A DNA stretch of 64,000 nt from Friedmanniella luteola (GTDB taxonomy: Bacteria > Actinomycetota > Actinomycetes > Propionibacteriales > Propionibacteriaceae). This document shows positions 7,957-16,039 of the stretch, piece by piece. Numbering within the stretch: position 1 is the first letter of the stretch; each line of letters begins with the position of its first letter. The notes below the pieces were generated by a model. That model worked only from the letters and a program-made list of their open reading frames with translations, was not told the DNA's origin and did not search any database. The position numbers were made by a program, and so were the translations under genes. Location of the stretch: assembly GCF_900105065.1 (NCBI RefSeq), contig NZ_LT629749.1:744001-808000 (forward strand). The letters run 5' to 3'.

Positions 7957-8867
7957 GTCAGCAGCCCCAGCTGACGGGCGATGCCCTCGATCTGGGCGTA
8001 GTCCTGCGGGGCGGCGGGGATGACCGACGAGGCCCCGTAGAGGTCCAGCACCTCCGTCTCCTGCACGTCGGACCCGTCGAGACCGAGCAGCGCGTCCCGG
8101 ATCCGGTCGGTGGAGCCCGCCCCCATCCGGTCGTCGACGTCAGGTCCGGCGACCCACTGGTAGTCGTGGTAGGTCGGGGTGGTGAACACCGCCTCCACCT
8201 TCGCGAGGTCGACCGTGCCGGCGTCGAGCCGGTCCTGCCAGACCTGCACGTTGAGCACCCCGGCCTCGTAGCTGCCGGACTCCACCAGGTCGACCGTCTT
8301 GTCGTGGGAGCCGGAGAAGCCGGGGGCGCCGGCGAAGTCGGTCGCGCTCGTCACGCCCGCCTGGGCGAGGAAGTACTCCGGCATCAGCCGGCCCGAGGTC
8401 GAGGACTCGCTGCCGAAGGTGAAGCGTTGGCCGCGCAGGGCCGCGAGGCCGGCGACGTCGCGCACCGCACCCACCCCGGCCGCCTTGTTGGCGATGAAGA
8501 CGCTCTTGAAGCTGGCGTCGATGTCGCGCTGGGCGAGCAGCACCGCGTCGGGCACCTGCTGGCGGGCCTGCACCCCGGTCAGCCCGCCGTAGAACACCAG
8601 GTCGAGGTCGCCGGTCCGGAAGAGGCTGACCGACGCCGCGTAGTCCGTGACCGGCACGTACTCGACCGGGACGTCCAGCGTGGTCCCCAGGTAGGCCGCG
8701 AGCGCCTTCTCGCGCGCGGCCAGCTCGGCCGGGTCCCGGTCCGGGATCGCGCTGATCCGCAACGGGGCCGGTGCGCCCGCGTCCGCCTGCTGGGGGCCGC
8801 CGCAGGCGGCGCCGACCAGGCAGAGCACCACGGCGGCCACGGCCGCGACCGTTCGCCCCACCGACAC
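7953..8867 (-). CDS. phnD: phosphonate/phosphite ABC transporter substrate-binding lipoprotein
   Basis: The 304-residue protein has a signal sequence ending in lipobox VGAAC (Cys22). It should be a membrane-anchored lipoprotein on the outside of the cell. The mature part begins with PLRISAIPDRDP and contains VEYVPVTDYAASVSLFRTGDLDLVFYGG-type segments typical of the PhnD/PtxB family, which bind phosphonates, phosphite or phosphate analogues. The GTG start has a GGAGG site 5 nt upstream. It is the first gene of the phnDCE operon, so a promoter is expected between 8868 and 9010. I see no clear Pho box there. Confidence 0.9.
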   Translation of the reverse strand: MSVGRTVAAVAAVVLCLVGAACGGPQQADAGAPAPLRISAIPDRDPAELAAREKALAAYLGTTLDVPVEYVPVTDYAASVSLFRTGDLDLVFYGGLTGVQARQQVPDAVLLAQRDIDASFKSVFIANKAAGVGAVRDVAGLAALRGQRFTFGSESSTSGRLMPEYFLAQAGVTSATDFAGAPGFSGSHDKTVDLVESGSYEAGVLNVQVWQDRLDAGTVDLAKVEAVFTTPTYHDYQWVAGPDVDDRMGAGSTDRIRDALLGLDGSDVQETEVLDLYGASSVIPAAPQDYAQIEGIARQLGLLT

Positions 8868-9010
8868 CGCGGCCTCCGTCGTGCGAGCTCATCGGCATCC
8901 CGGCTGCCGCTGGGACGGCAGCCTAACGACCGCTCGACCACGCTCCCCGACGGGTCCGGGTGGTGCGGCGGCGGTGGGGGGCCGTGCCGACACCCCCGTC
9001 CCGGCCGCCG

Positions 9011-10036
9011 TCAGGACCCGGAGGCCAACCGCCGGTAGTCCGCCCACGGGATGGTGGGACGGGGGAGCCCGCGCCGGTCGAGGTAGCGCTGGGTGGAGCG
9101 CCGCAGCCGGCGGACGGTGCGGGCCAGGGACAGCGGCGTGGTCGCCTCCGCCGCCGCGAGCACCCGGGTCGGCCGGAGGGCGACGAGGTCCTGCGCGGGC
9201 TCGAGCGTGCCCACGAGACCGAACTGCCGGAGGCGGCCCAGCTGGTCGTCGTGGCGGTGCAGCAGCAGGTTCGCCGACGACGCGTCGGGCACCTCGACGG
9301 GTTCGCCGCCCGCCAGCAGCAGGGTCCCCGTCGTCGGGTCGGCTGAGGGTCGGACCCGGCGGAGCACCGGCGGGGCGTCCCCGGTCACGGTGGCGAGCAC
9401 GCCGTCGCTGTAACCGGGGAGCCGGCGTGCCACCTGCCCGTAGGGGCTGTCGTCGGTGCGGGAGGGCTTCGGCCCGCGGGGCGGCGCCGGACGGACCAGG
9501 GGCGGCTGCGTGGTCACGCTGGTCGGGTCGACGGTCAGCACCAGCCGCATGTAGTAGAAGTCGAAGAGCCACCGGTCCAGCGGGGTGGAGCCGTAGCCGG
9601 ACGAGCCCGGCTGACGGCGCCACAGCTCCCGCCAGTACGTCTCCAGGCCCTCCGGGGAGGTGCGGATCTCGTCCGGGCAGTGGGCGGTCCCCTGCACCAG
9701 CACCTGCGGCAGGTCCGCCCGGCCGCTGCCCGTGGGGTCGGAGAACAGCAGCGCCACCCGCGGGTCCCGCCGGACGTTGAACGCCTTGCGGGGCAGCGCG
9801 ATCGAGGTGGTCAGCACGAGCCGGCCGGCGGCCCGGTCGTACCAGCTGACCGCCGGCCAGGCGACGGGCGTCCCCGCCCTCGTCACGGTGGCCAGCTCGC
9901 AGGTGCGGTAGCTGGCCAGGACGTCGGTGAGACCGTCCAGCACCGCCCGCGGGGCGGGCCGGGCCGGCGTCGGGACGGGGTCGCCGGGCGAGCCCGGGGA
10001 CGGGGCGAGGGGCAGGGGGTGCGCAGCAGGAGTCAT
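9011..10036 (-). CDS. pyridoxamine 5'-phosphate oxidase-like flavin-binding protein
   Basis: The 341-residue protein has an N-terminal split-barrel region. The segment TCELATVTRAGTPVAWP and the later ARVALLFSDP-like strand resemble PNPOx-family FMN-binding proteins, which act in F420/FMN-dependent reductions or as heme/flavin binders. The C-terminal half repeats a weaker barrel-like pattern (DGVLATVTGDAPPVLRRVRPSAD), so this may be a two-barrel protein. The ATG at 10036 is the last sensible start before the frame runs into the region antisense to the divergent gene. The gene is divergent from the hemerythrin-domain gene, with 156 bases between starts. The substrate cannot be told. Confidence 0.75.
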   Translation of the reverse strand: MTPAAHPLPLAPSPGSPGDPVPTPARPAPRAVLDGLTDVLASYRTCELATVTRAGTPVAWPAVSWYDRAAGRLVLTTSIALPRKAFNVRRDPRVALLFSDPTGSGRADLPQVLVQGTAHCPDEIRTSPEGLETYWRELWRRQPGSSGYGSTPLDRWLFDFYYMRLVLTVDPTSVTTQPPLVRPAPPRGPKPSRTDDSPYGQVARRLPGYSDGVLATVTGDAPPVLRRVRPSADPTTGTLLLAGGEPVEVPDASSANLLLHRHDDQLGRLRQFGLVGTLEPAQDLVALRPTRVLAAAEATTPLSLARTVRRLRRSTQRYLDRRGLPRPTIPWADYRRLASGS

Positions 10037-10192
10037 GCCGACGAGGCTGCCGTCGTCCTCTGGGTCCCGGCTGGGCCGCGGCCCGAGCTCGCTCCGGCCC
10101 GGGCCCCAGCCGGCTCCCAGCGCCAGTCCAGACCCGCCCGTCAGCGTGGTCGCGTCGCAGCTCGCGACCGGGACCGGGAGGACGAACCCCAG

Positions 10193-10945
10193 ATGACCAC
10201 CACCACGACGACGGGCGGAGACGTTCCGCAGGCCAGCTTCCCCGGGCAGGCGGCCGCGCCGCCCGGTCCGGCGGACCTGATGCCGATGTACCTCATGCAC
10301 CACGCGTTCCGTCGTGACCTGGCCGCGTTCACCGCGGCCGTGGCCGCCACCCCTCTCGACGACCGGCGGGCCTGGCGCCGGCTGGACCGCCGCTGGGGCC
10401 GCTTCGCCCGCGTCCTGCACCTGCACCACGCCGGCGAGGACGAGATCCTGTGGCCACTGCTGCTGACGGAGGTCGACCGCGCGGGCGACGTGAGCGGCCG
10501 GGCCACCCTCGAGGCGATGGAGGCCGAGCACGGCGAGATCGACCCGCTGCTGTCCGGGTGCGCCGCAGGTCTCCACCACCTGACGTCCGGCGGCGACGCC
10601 GACACCCGTGCGGCGCTCGTCGTGCGGATGGCGGCCGCGCGCGAGCGGCTCGGGCACCACCTCGGCCACGAGGAGTCCGACGCCATGGCCCTGGTGCAGC
10701 GGCACCTGACCCCGGCGGAGTGGGACGCGCTGCACCCGGAGTTCGGCCGGCACTACACGCCGAGGGACGGCCTGTTCGCGCTGCCCTGGGTGCTGCACGA
10801 CCTGCCCGTCGACCTGCGCCCGCGCGCCCTCGCGTTCGTCGGACGCGGTCCGGCGCTGGTCTGGACGCTGCTGCTGCGGGTCCCGTTCGCGCTGCGGGAG
10901 CGGCGGACCTTCCGGGCGGCCCGACGGGAGCGGTCCGGTGGGTGA
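10193..10945 (+). CDS. hemerythrin (HHE) domain protein
   Basis: The 250-residue cytoplasmic protein carries a non-heme di-iron hemerythrin-like helical bundle. Likely iron ligands are His36/His37, His76-His79 with Glu82, His113 in EAEHGE, and His155/His156/His159 with Glu160. The ATG has a GGGAGG site. Actinobacterial proteins of this type bind iron and oxygen or nitric oxide and are linked to stress responses; a specific role here is not proven. The C-terminal ~80 residues (LHPEFGRHYTPRDGL onward) form the extension common in this subfamily. The next gene overlaps by 8 bases, implying co-expression. Confidence 0.85.
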   Translation: MTTTTTTGGDVPQASFPGQAAAPPGPADLMPMYLMHHAFRRDLAAFTAAVAATPLDDRRAWRRLDRRWGRFARVLHLHHAGEDEILWPLLLTEVDRAGDVSGRATLEAMEAEHGEIDPLLSGCAAGLHHLTSGGDADTRAALVVRMAAARERLGHHLGHEESDAMALVQRHLTPAEWDALHPEFGRHYTPRDGLFALPWVLHDLPVDLRPRALAFVGRGPALVWTLLLRVPFALRERRTFRAARRERSGG

Positions 10946-11582
10946 GGCGCGCGCGTCGGCGACGGCGCGGCTGCGTCCGCTGCTCGGCCCGGCGCTGCTG
11001 ACCGTGCTGGTCACCGACCTGGTCGGCGGCCTGCTGGACGCCAGGGCGGGGCGGAGCTCGCTGGCGTCAGCGTGGAGCTCCGCGGCGACGCTGTGCGCAC
11101 CCTGGCCGATGATCGCCTTCCAGGTCGCCGCGTTCCTGGTGGTCCGGCGGGGCCGCGGAACCGTCGGCCGGGTGGCCGCCCTGCTCCTGGCGCTGGCCTG
11201 CCTCGTCTCGGTGCTGTCGGGGTTCTTCGACGGTCAGCTCGGTCGGGTCGACCTGAGCGCCGGGGAGCGGGCCCTCCAGGTCTGGCTGCTGGTGGCGACC
11301 GGTGCCCTGGGCCTGGCCGCCGCCGCCGCCGTCGCCGGTGACGCGGTCCGGGAGCCCAGGCCTCAGAACGCGAAGCGCTCGCGCAGCGCCGCGAACCACG
11401 CTGCCACCGGGACCAGCCCCCACGCCTGGCAGAGCCGGGCCGCCTCGTCGGCGTGGGCGGACGCGAGCCCGGTCTCCCCGACCGCGGCGGCGGCCAGCGC
11501 CAGGAAGGCGTCGACGGGCCCGAGAGGAGCGCCGGTGCCGGCGGACGACGCACGCCCCGCCCAGCCGGACATCAGCGGGTAG
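10938..11582 (+). CDS. small integral membrane protein, unknown function
   Basis: The predicted protein has 214 residues. About four hydrophobic segments lie in the first 140 residues (near 18-30, 48-70, 80-97, 118-136). After about residue 140 the sequence becomes low-complexity Ala/Ser/Arg and runs for 220 bases antisense to the end of the large regulator gene. Only the membrane part is convincing as protein; the tail may be read-through past a lost stop. The GTG start lies inside the last codons of the hemerythrin gene, so translation is probably coupled. The hydrophobic pattern resembles DUF6069-like small membrane proteins only in general terms; I do not assign a family. Confidence 0.55.
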   Translation: MGEARASATARLRPLLGPALLTVLVTDLVGGLLDARAGRSSLASAWSSAATLCAPWPMIAFQVAAFLVVRRGRGTVGRVAALLLALACLVSVLSGFFDGQLGRVDLSAGERALQVWLLVATGALGLAAAAAVAGDAVREPRPQNAKRSRSAANHAATGTSPHAWQSRAASSAWADASPVSPTAAAASARKASTGPRGAPVPADDARPAQPDISG

Positions 11583-14500
11583 ACCGCCGCGGCGAGCGCC
11601 GGCCGGTGCAGCAGCAGGGCGGCCTCGGCGCCGATGGCGAGGTCGAGGGGCGCGGCGAAGTCGTCGTCGACCAGCGGTACCGGCCGCTGGTCGAGGAGCG
11701 CGGCCGCCTCGTCCAGGCGCCCGCTGCGCAGCAGCAGGAGCAGCAGGGCGGTGCCCATGTCGGTCGGGCTCACCGCGTCGAGCGCCTGGAAGCGGTCGAG
11801 GAGCGCGCCCGCCTGACCCCGCCAGAGCGCCAGCCAGGCCTGCGCCGCGACCAGGGCCTCGTCCCGGAACGGGAACGAGGCCTGGGCGGCCCACCCCTGG
11901 CTGGCCTCCAGCTCCCGCTGGGCCTCGGCGAACTCCCCCTGCAGGGCGAGCCAGGGCACGTCGTAGCAGCCGAGCATGACCTGGAGGTAGCGCAGCCGCT
12001 GGTGCTGGGCGATCCGCCGGCACCCCAGGACGGCGTCGTCGCGGTCCGGCATCCGGCCGTCCTCGCCGGCCACGACGGCTTGCCAGAACAGGGCGACCGC
12101 CTCGAGCTCGGGGTCCCGCGCCGTCCGGGCGCAGGCGACGGACTCCTCCGCCAGCCGGACGCGCTGGGCCAGGGTGGCCGGCCGGAGCGCGGAGACGATC
12201 ACCGCCTGGCAGCCGAGGGCCCGCAGGCGCGGCGCGGCCAGCCGGCGCGCCATGGCGAGGGCTTGCTCGGCGTAGGCCTCGGCCTCGTGGCGCCCGGGCG
12301 CCCAGAACAGCTCCCGGGAGAGCGCGAGGAACACCTGGCAGCGCAGCTCGGTGTCCTCGCCGGGCAGCTGGGCCGCCGCGCGGTGCAGGGCGTCGACGGT
12401 GGCGGCGTCGACCTCGCCCTCGGGCCGGTTCGACCACAGCGCCCCCTCCGAGCTGGTGACGGCGGCCAGCGCGAGGCGTCCCACGGCGTCGGCCTCCGCG
12501 GCCAGCCGCACCGCCGCTGCCGTCGCGGCCCGTTGGCCCTCGCTGTCCGCGGCCGCCCGGCACGCCCGGCCCTGGGTCATCAGCAGGTCGTACCGGTCCT
12601 CCCAGCCGGGCTCCGGGTCGGCCCGCTGGGCGGCCACGGCCGCGGCCAGCAGCTCGGCGGCCTCCTCGTGGGCGGTCAGCGAGGTCGCGTACGCCGCAGC
12701 CCGCGCCGCCGCCCGCCACGCCTGGCCCGCGTGGGCCGGGCCCGCCTGCAGCCAGTGCACGGCGATCTCGCTCAGCTGCTCGGGGGCCTCGCCGCGCGCG
12801 GCCAGGTGCTGCGCCAGCCGGGCGTGCCGACGTTGCCGGCGGACGGGGGAGTCCGTCGCCGCGACGGCGTCCTTGACCAGGGCGTGGCTGAAGCGCAGCG
12901 CGCGGTCAGCCGGGTCGACGACGACGAGCCCGCCGGCCATCGCCGGCTCCAGCGCGTCCAGCACGTCGTCGGGCCCGCGCCCGTCCAGGGCGGCCAGCAC
13001 CGCCACGTCGAGGTGCCGGTTGAGCGCGGCGGCCGTGCGCAGCAGCTGCTGGGTGTCCGCCGGCAGCTGCGCGACCCTGGCCGCGATGACGTCCCCGACG
13101 GCCGCGGGGACGCCGCCCGCGTCCGCCACCGCGTCCCGGCCCGCGGCGCTCTCCCGCCAGCGCAGCAGCTCCACGACGTAGAAGGGGTTGCCCCCGGTCC
13201 GGTCCCGCAGGCGCCGGGCCTGGTCCGCGTCGATCCGGGTCTCACCGCGGGCGTCGGCGAGGGCGCGGACCTGCGCCGTGGTCAACCCGTCGACGTCCAG
13301 CCGCAGCGCCTGCCGGCGCGCCATCGCCGCGCCCAGGTCCGCCAACGGACCCGACGGCTCGGGGAACGGGCGCCGGGTGACGAGGAGGGCGAGCCGGCCC
13401 TGGTCCAGGTCCTCCGCCAGGTGCTGCACCAGGCGCAGGGTCGAGGCGTCGGCCCAGTGCAGGTCGTCGAGCGCCAGCAGGACGGGAACCCGTCGGGCGG
13501 CGTCCTCGACGGCGGTCAGCACCTCGTCGAAGAGCCGGTACCGGTGCCGGCCGTCGTCGCCGGGCTCCAGCAGCCGGTCCGGCGACGGACCGCCGACCTC
13601 CGGCAGCCGCCGGCCGAGCGTCCGGAGCACCCCCACCCACGGCCAGAGCGGTGGCGCCCCCTCGTCGGAGGAGCAGCGGGCCGAGAGCACGAGGAAGCCT
13701 CGGCCCCGGGCGGTCGCCGAGAGCTCGGCGACCAACCGGGTCTTGCCGATCCCGGCCTCGCCCACCAGGACGGCGAGCTGCGGCCGCCCGGACTCCGCCC
13801 CGTCCAGCAGCACCTCGAGCGCGGCGAGCTCGCGGTCCCGTCCGACCAGCGGCGGCCCGCCGTCGACGACCAGTCCGGAGGTCGGTGCCGGGTCGGGTGG
13901 CGGCGGTCCGGCCGGCGCCGGCTCGAGCGCCGGACCGGACGCCGGGGTCGGGGCGGTGACGTCCGCCGGCCCGGTCGTCCCCACGACGGACGGGTCCTGC
14001 CGCAGGAGGGCCAGCTCCAGGTCCTGCAGGGCCGGACCCGGGTCGAGGCCCAGCTCGTCGACCAGGGTCTGGCGGTGCGTGCGCAGGGCTTGCAGGGCCT
14101 CGACCTGACGCCCGCTGCGGGCCAGCGCGACGGCGAGCAGCGCCGTCACGTCCTCGCGCAGCGGGTCGCGCTGGACCAGGCTCGTCAGGTCCGCCGCCGC
14201 CTCCGCCGCTCGGCCGAGCGCCAGCAGGATGCGTGCGCGGTCCTGGACGGCTCCGCGGTGGAGCTCGGTCAACCGCGCCCGTTCGGCCTCGACCTCCAGG
14301 CGGCCGTCGAGCTCGGCGTACGCGGGCCCGCGCCACAGGGCGAGGGCGGCGTCGAGCCGACCCAGCAGCTCCTCCAGCGGCACGGACGGCGCCGGCGCCG
14401 CACGCACGTCGCCGGGCGCCAGGCGGTGCACCGCCTCGACGGCGCTGGTGAAACCAGCCACGTCCAGACCCGACGCGGGGACGTCCAGCCGGTAGCCCGG

Positions 14501-14770
14501 CGGCGCGGTGAGCAGCACCGTGGCGGCGCTCCGGGCGGCGCGGTCGGGCTCCAGCAGACGGCGCAGCGCCGCGACGTAGCCGTGCACGGAGGCGGTGACG
14601 GCAGCGGGCGGCCGGTCACCCCACACGAGGTCGGCCAGCCGGTCCATCGAGACCACCTCGCCCGCGTGCAGCGCCAGGGCCGCGAGCAGGGCCCGCTGCT
14701 TCTGCGGGCCGAGGTCGACCTCGGCCCCGCCGCGCAGCACCCGGAGCCGGCCGAGCACCCCGATCTGCAC
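11363..14770 (-). CDS. AfsR/SARP-family transcriptional activator with AAA ATPase and TPR-like domains
   Basis: The 1135-residue regulator starts with an OmpR-type winged helix (about 1-90, QIGVLGRLRVLRGG). A BTAD bacterial activation domain (about 95-245) ends in VDELGLDPGPALQDLE. A Pro-rich linker is followed by an NTPase domain with Walker A GEAGIGKTR (about 333-341) and Walker B LLALDDLHWAD (about 430). A long alpha-helical TPR-like C-terminus completes it. This is the large-SARP layout (AfsR), which often controls specialised metabolism after sensing ATP or partners. The start is GTG at 14770; further upstream the same frame reads a relic of another gene. No biosynthetic cluster lies beside it, so its targets are unknown. 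It is convergent with the membrane protein gene. Confidence 0.88.
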   Translation of the reverse strand: MQIGVLGRLRVLRGGAEVDLGPQKQRALLAALALHAGEVVSMDRLADLVWGDRPPAAVTASVHGYVAALRRLLEPDRAARSAATVLLTAPPGYRLDVPASGLDVAGFTSAVEAVHRLAPGDVRAAPAPSVPLEELLGRLDAALALWRGPAYAELDGRLEVEAERARLTELHRGAVQDRARILLALGRAAEAAADLTSLVQRDPLREDVTALLAVALARSGRQVEALQALRTHRQTLVDELGLDPGPALQDLELALLRQDPSVVGTTGPADVTAPTPASGPALEPAPAGPPPPDPAPTSGLVVDGGPPLVGRDRELAALEVLLDGAESGRPQLAVLVGEAGIGKTRLVAELSATARGRGFLVLSARCSSDEGAPPLWPWVGVLRTLGRRLPEVGGPSPDRLLEPGDDGRHRYRLFDEVLTAVEDAARRVPVLLALDDLHWADASTLRLVQHLAEDLDQGRLALLVTRRPFPEPSGPLADLGAAMARRQALRLDVDGLTTAQVRALADARGETRIDADQARRLRDRTGGNPFYVVELLRWRESAAGRDAVADAGGVPAAVGDVIAARVAQLPADTQQLLRTAAALNRHLDVAVLAALDGRGPDDVLDALEPAMAGGLVVVDPADRALRFSHALVKDAVAATDSPVRRQRRHARLAQHLAARGEAPEQLSEIAVHWLQAGPAHAGQAWRAAARAAAYATSLTAHEEAAELLAAAVAAQRADPEPGWEDRYDLLMTQGRACRAAADSEGQRAATAAAVRLAAEADAVGRLALAAVTSSEGALWSNRPEGEVDAATVDALHRAAAQLPGEDTELRCQVFLALSRELFWAPGRHEAEAYAEQALAMARRLAAPRLRALGCQAVIVSALRPATLAQRVRLAEESVACARTARDPELEAVALFWQAVVAGEDGRMPDRDDAVLGCRRIAQHQRLRYLQVMLGCYDVPWLALQGEFAEAQRELEASQGWAAQASFPFRDEALVAAQAWLALWRGQAGALLDRFQALDAVSPTDMGTALLLLLLRSGRLDEAAALLDQRPVPLVDDDFAAPLDLAIGAEAALLLHRPALAAAVYPLMSGWAGRASSAGTGAPLGPVDAFLALAAAAVGETGLASAHADEAARLCQAWGLVPVAAWFAALRERFAF

Positions 14771-14814
14771 GTCGTGAGTGTAGGACCGTGGACCAGTCCA
14801 GGAGCGGCGAAAGT

Positions 14815-15000
14815 GGCCCACCCATGACGTGCCCCGGGTCCCCAGGAGACCCGGCATCGTCGCGAGGCCCAGGAACCCGACGAGCCCGGTGACCGCGGCC
14901 AGCCGGGCGCCGCAGGCCCGGACCAGCGGGACGACCAGCATCGCCGGCACGATCCACAGGGCGTGGGCCCCGTGGTGGGCGAGTGACGTGACCCGGAGCC
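14815..15000 (-). pseudogene. C-terminal remnant of a membrane glycosyltransferase (GT87-like)
   Basis: Read leftward, the frame contains an HHGAHALW stretch, then VPAMLVVPLVRACGARLAAV and GLVGFLGLATMPGLL: two hydrophobic helices in the style of the end of GT87/DUF2029 alpha-mannosyltransferases, where an HHW-type motif precedes the last helices. Nothing upstream of about 15000 continues the gene, because the sequence switches to a different gene on the other strand. It is a truncated piece. Its frame joins that of the regulator gene without a stop, which makes the regulator look falsely longer. Assignment to GT87 is by pattern only. Confidence 0.45.
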
Positions 15001-15007
15001 TCGCGGG

Positions 15008-15387
15008 GCCTCGACACCAGCTCCAGGCGGCTCGGCGAGCGCCGCGGTCCCGGCGCCGGGCGGCCCGCCAAGCTGTACGCGCGCTCGAGCCGCGAGCTGG
15101 CGGTCACCGTGCCGGAACGCCGCTACGACGTGGCCGGCCAGCTGATGGCGCAGGCCATCGACGACTCGGCGCGCGACGGACTCCCGGTCGCCGCGGCGCT
15201 GCGCGCGGCCGCGGAGCGACGTGGCCGGCTGCTCGGGCAGCGGATCCTGACCGCGCTGCCGCGGGGGCGCAGCCGTGAACGGCTGCTGGATGCCACCAGC
15301 CGGGCCCTCGCCGAGCTGGGCTACGAGCCCACCCGGCGCGGGGCGGCGCTCGAGCTGCGCAACTGCCCGTTCCACCTGCTCGCGCAG
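15008..15387 (+). pseudogene. remnant of a COG2345 (ArsR-like) transcriptional regulator lacking its helix-turn-helix
   Basis: The frame reads RLGERRGPGAGRPAKLYARS, then PERRYDVAGQLMAQAI, and ends LGYEPTRRGAALELRNCPF. This is the second half of COG2345 predicted regulators, in which GRPAK follows the winged helix and RNCPF precedes the Cys-containing end. The winged helix is missing upstream of about 15008, and the end is cut just after CPFHLLAQE at about 15387, where a different protein begins in the same frame. It is therefore an internal fragment that happens to be fused in frame with the next remnant. Confidence 0.65.
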
Positions 15388-15712
15388 GAGCAGGTGGCGC
15401 GGTTCACCGGCGCGGCCGGCACCGTGACCGGCGTGCAGCTCGGTGACGGCGAGGTCGTGCCGGCCGACCTGGTCCTGGTGGGGGTCGGGATCACCCCCGA
15501 CGTGCAGCTGGCCCGCGACGCCGGCCTCGCCGTGGGCAACGGCATCAGCGTCGACGAGCACCTGCGCACCTCGCACCCGGACGTCTACGCCGCGGGAGAC
15601 GTCGCCGCCACCTGGCACCCGGAGCTGGGCGAGCGGCTGCGCGTGGAGCACTGGGCCAACGCGCGCCGGCAGGGGGCGGTCGCCGCGAGGGCGATGCTCG
15701 GCCAGCCGGCCA
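15388..15712 (+). pseudogene. fragment of a ferredoxin/rubredoxin-type FAD-NAD(P) reductase
   Basis: Beginning at QVARFTGAAGTVTGVQLGDG, the sequence follows FAD-dependent pyridine nucleotide oxidoreductases of the ferredoxin-reductase group. It includes the second FAD-binding motif VYAAGDVAATWHP and RVEHWANARRQGAVAARAML. The N-terminal FAD fold and the NAD site are missing, as is the C-terminal reductase domain after GQPATG. The piece is fused in frame to the preceding regulator remnant, giving an open reading frame from 15109 to 15780 that codes for an unnatural chimera. Ferredoxin reductases pass electrons from NAD(P)H to ferredoxin for cytochromes P450 or Rieske oxygenases. No partner genes are here. 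Confidence 0.7.
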
Positions 15713-15869
15713 CCGGTCGACCTCGCCTTCGCCGCGGGTCCAGGCACCCGCCGGGTCATCTCCGGCGAGCTGGCCCCTGACCGCGATCGCGACCGGCTTG
15801 GTCGAGGTGCTGCGCGGGCGCGGCGACCTCCTCGACCGCTTCGCGAGCACCTCCCACCTGGCCGCCTGA
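15713..15869 (+). pseudogene. third fused gene fragment, unknown C-terminus
   Basis: After the reductase fragment, two short frames look like ordinary coding sequence. VDLAFAAGPGTRRVISGELA is followed, after a one-base shift, by TAIATGLVEVLRGRGDLLDR and a TGA stop at 15867-15869. Together they look like the tail of one protein. I cannot name the family. It is the third piece joined in under 900 bases. Confidence 0.4.
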
Positions 15870-15911
15870 GCCGGCGCCCCGCGGGCCGGCCCCGCCGCGT
15901 ACGGCCGACTG

Positions 15912-15935
15912 GATACTTCAAGCAACTAACTATTC
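15912..15935. promoter_or_regulatory. AT-rich regulatory-looking element between the graveyard and the ABC operon
   Basis: A 24-base stretch with far lower GC than its surroundings contains ACTTCAAGCAACTAACTA and two CAACTA/TAACTA repeats. It resembles operators bound by MarR-type regulators more than random sequence. It may drive the ABC operon at 16040 or be left over from the lost genes to its left. Confidence 0.3.
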
Positions 15936-16039
15936 ATCGTCGTCCCGCGTTCGCCGTGCGTTCCCCGAGCGGTACCCCCTGAGCCACCCCGCGCGCCTAC
16001 GTTCCGCCTGAGAGTTTCACAGCGTCCAGGGGGTGGCCG

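Noticed and set aside
13242-14336. Large alternative frames inside the SARP gene
   Set aside because: Arg/Pro/Gly-rich shadow frames of a GC-rich gene.
14771-14950. N-terminal extension of the SARP regulator
   Set aside because: The extra residues look like the end of a membrane glycosyltransferase, not like a SARP; the regulator begins at its winged helix.
15109-15780. A single intact 223-residue gene
   Set aside because: The parts belong to two unrelated families and each lacks its key domains, so it is a chimera of remnants.
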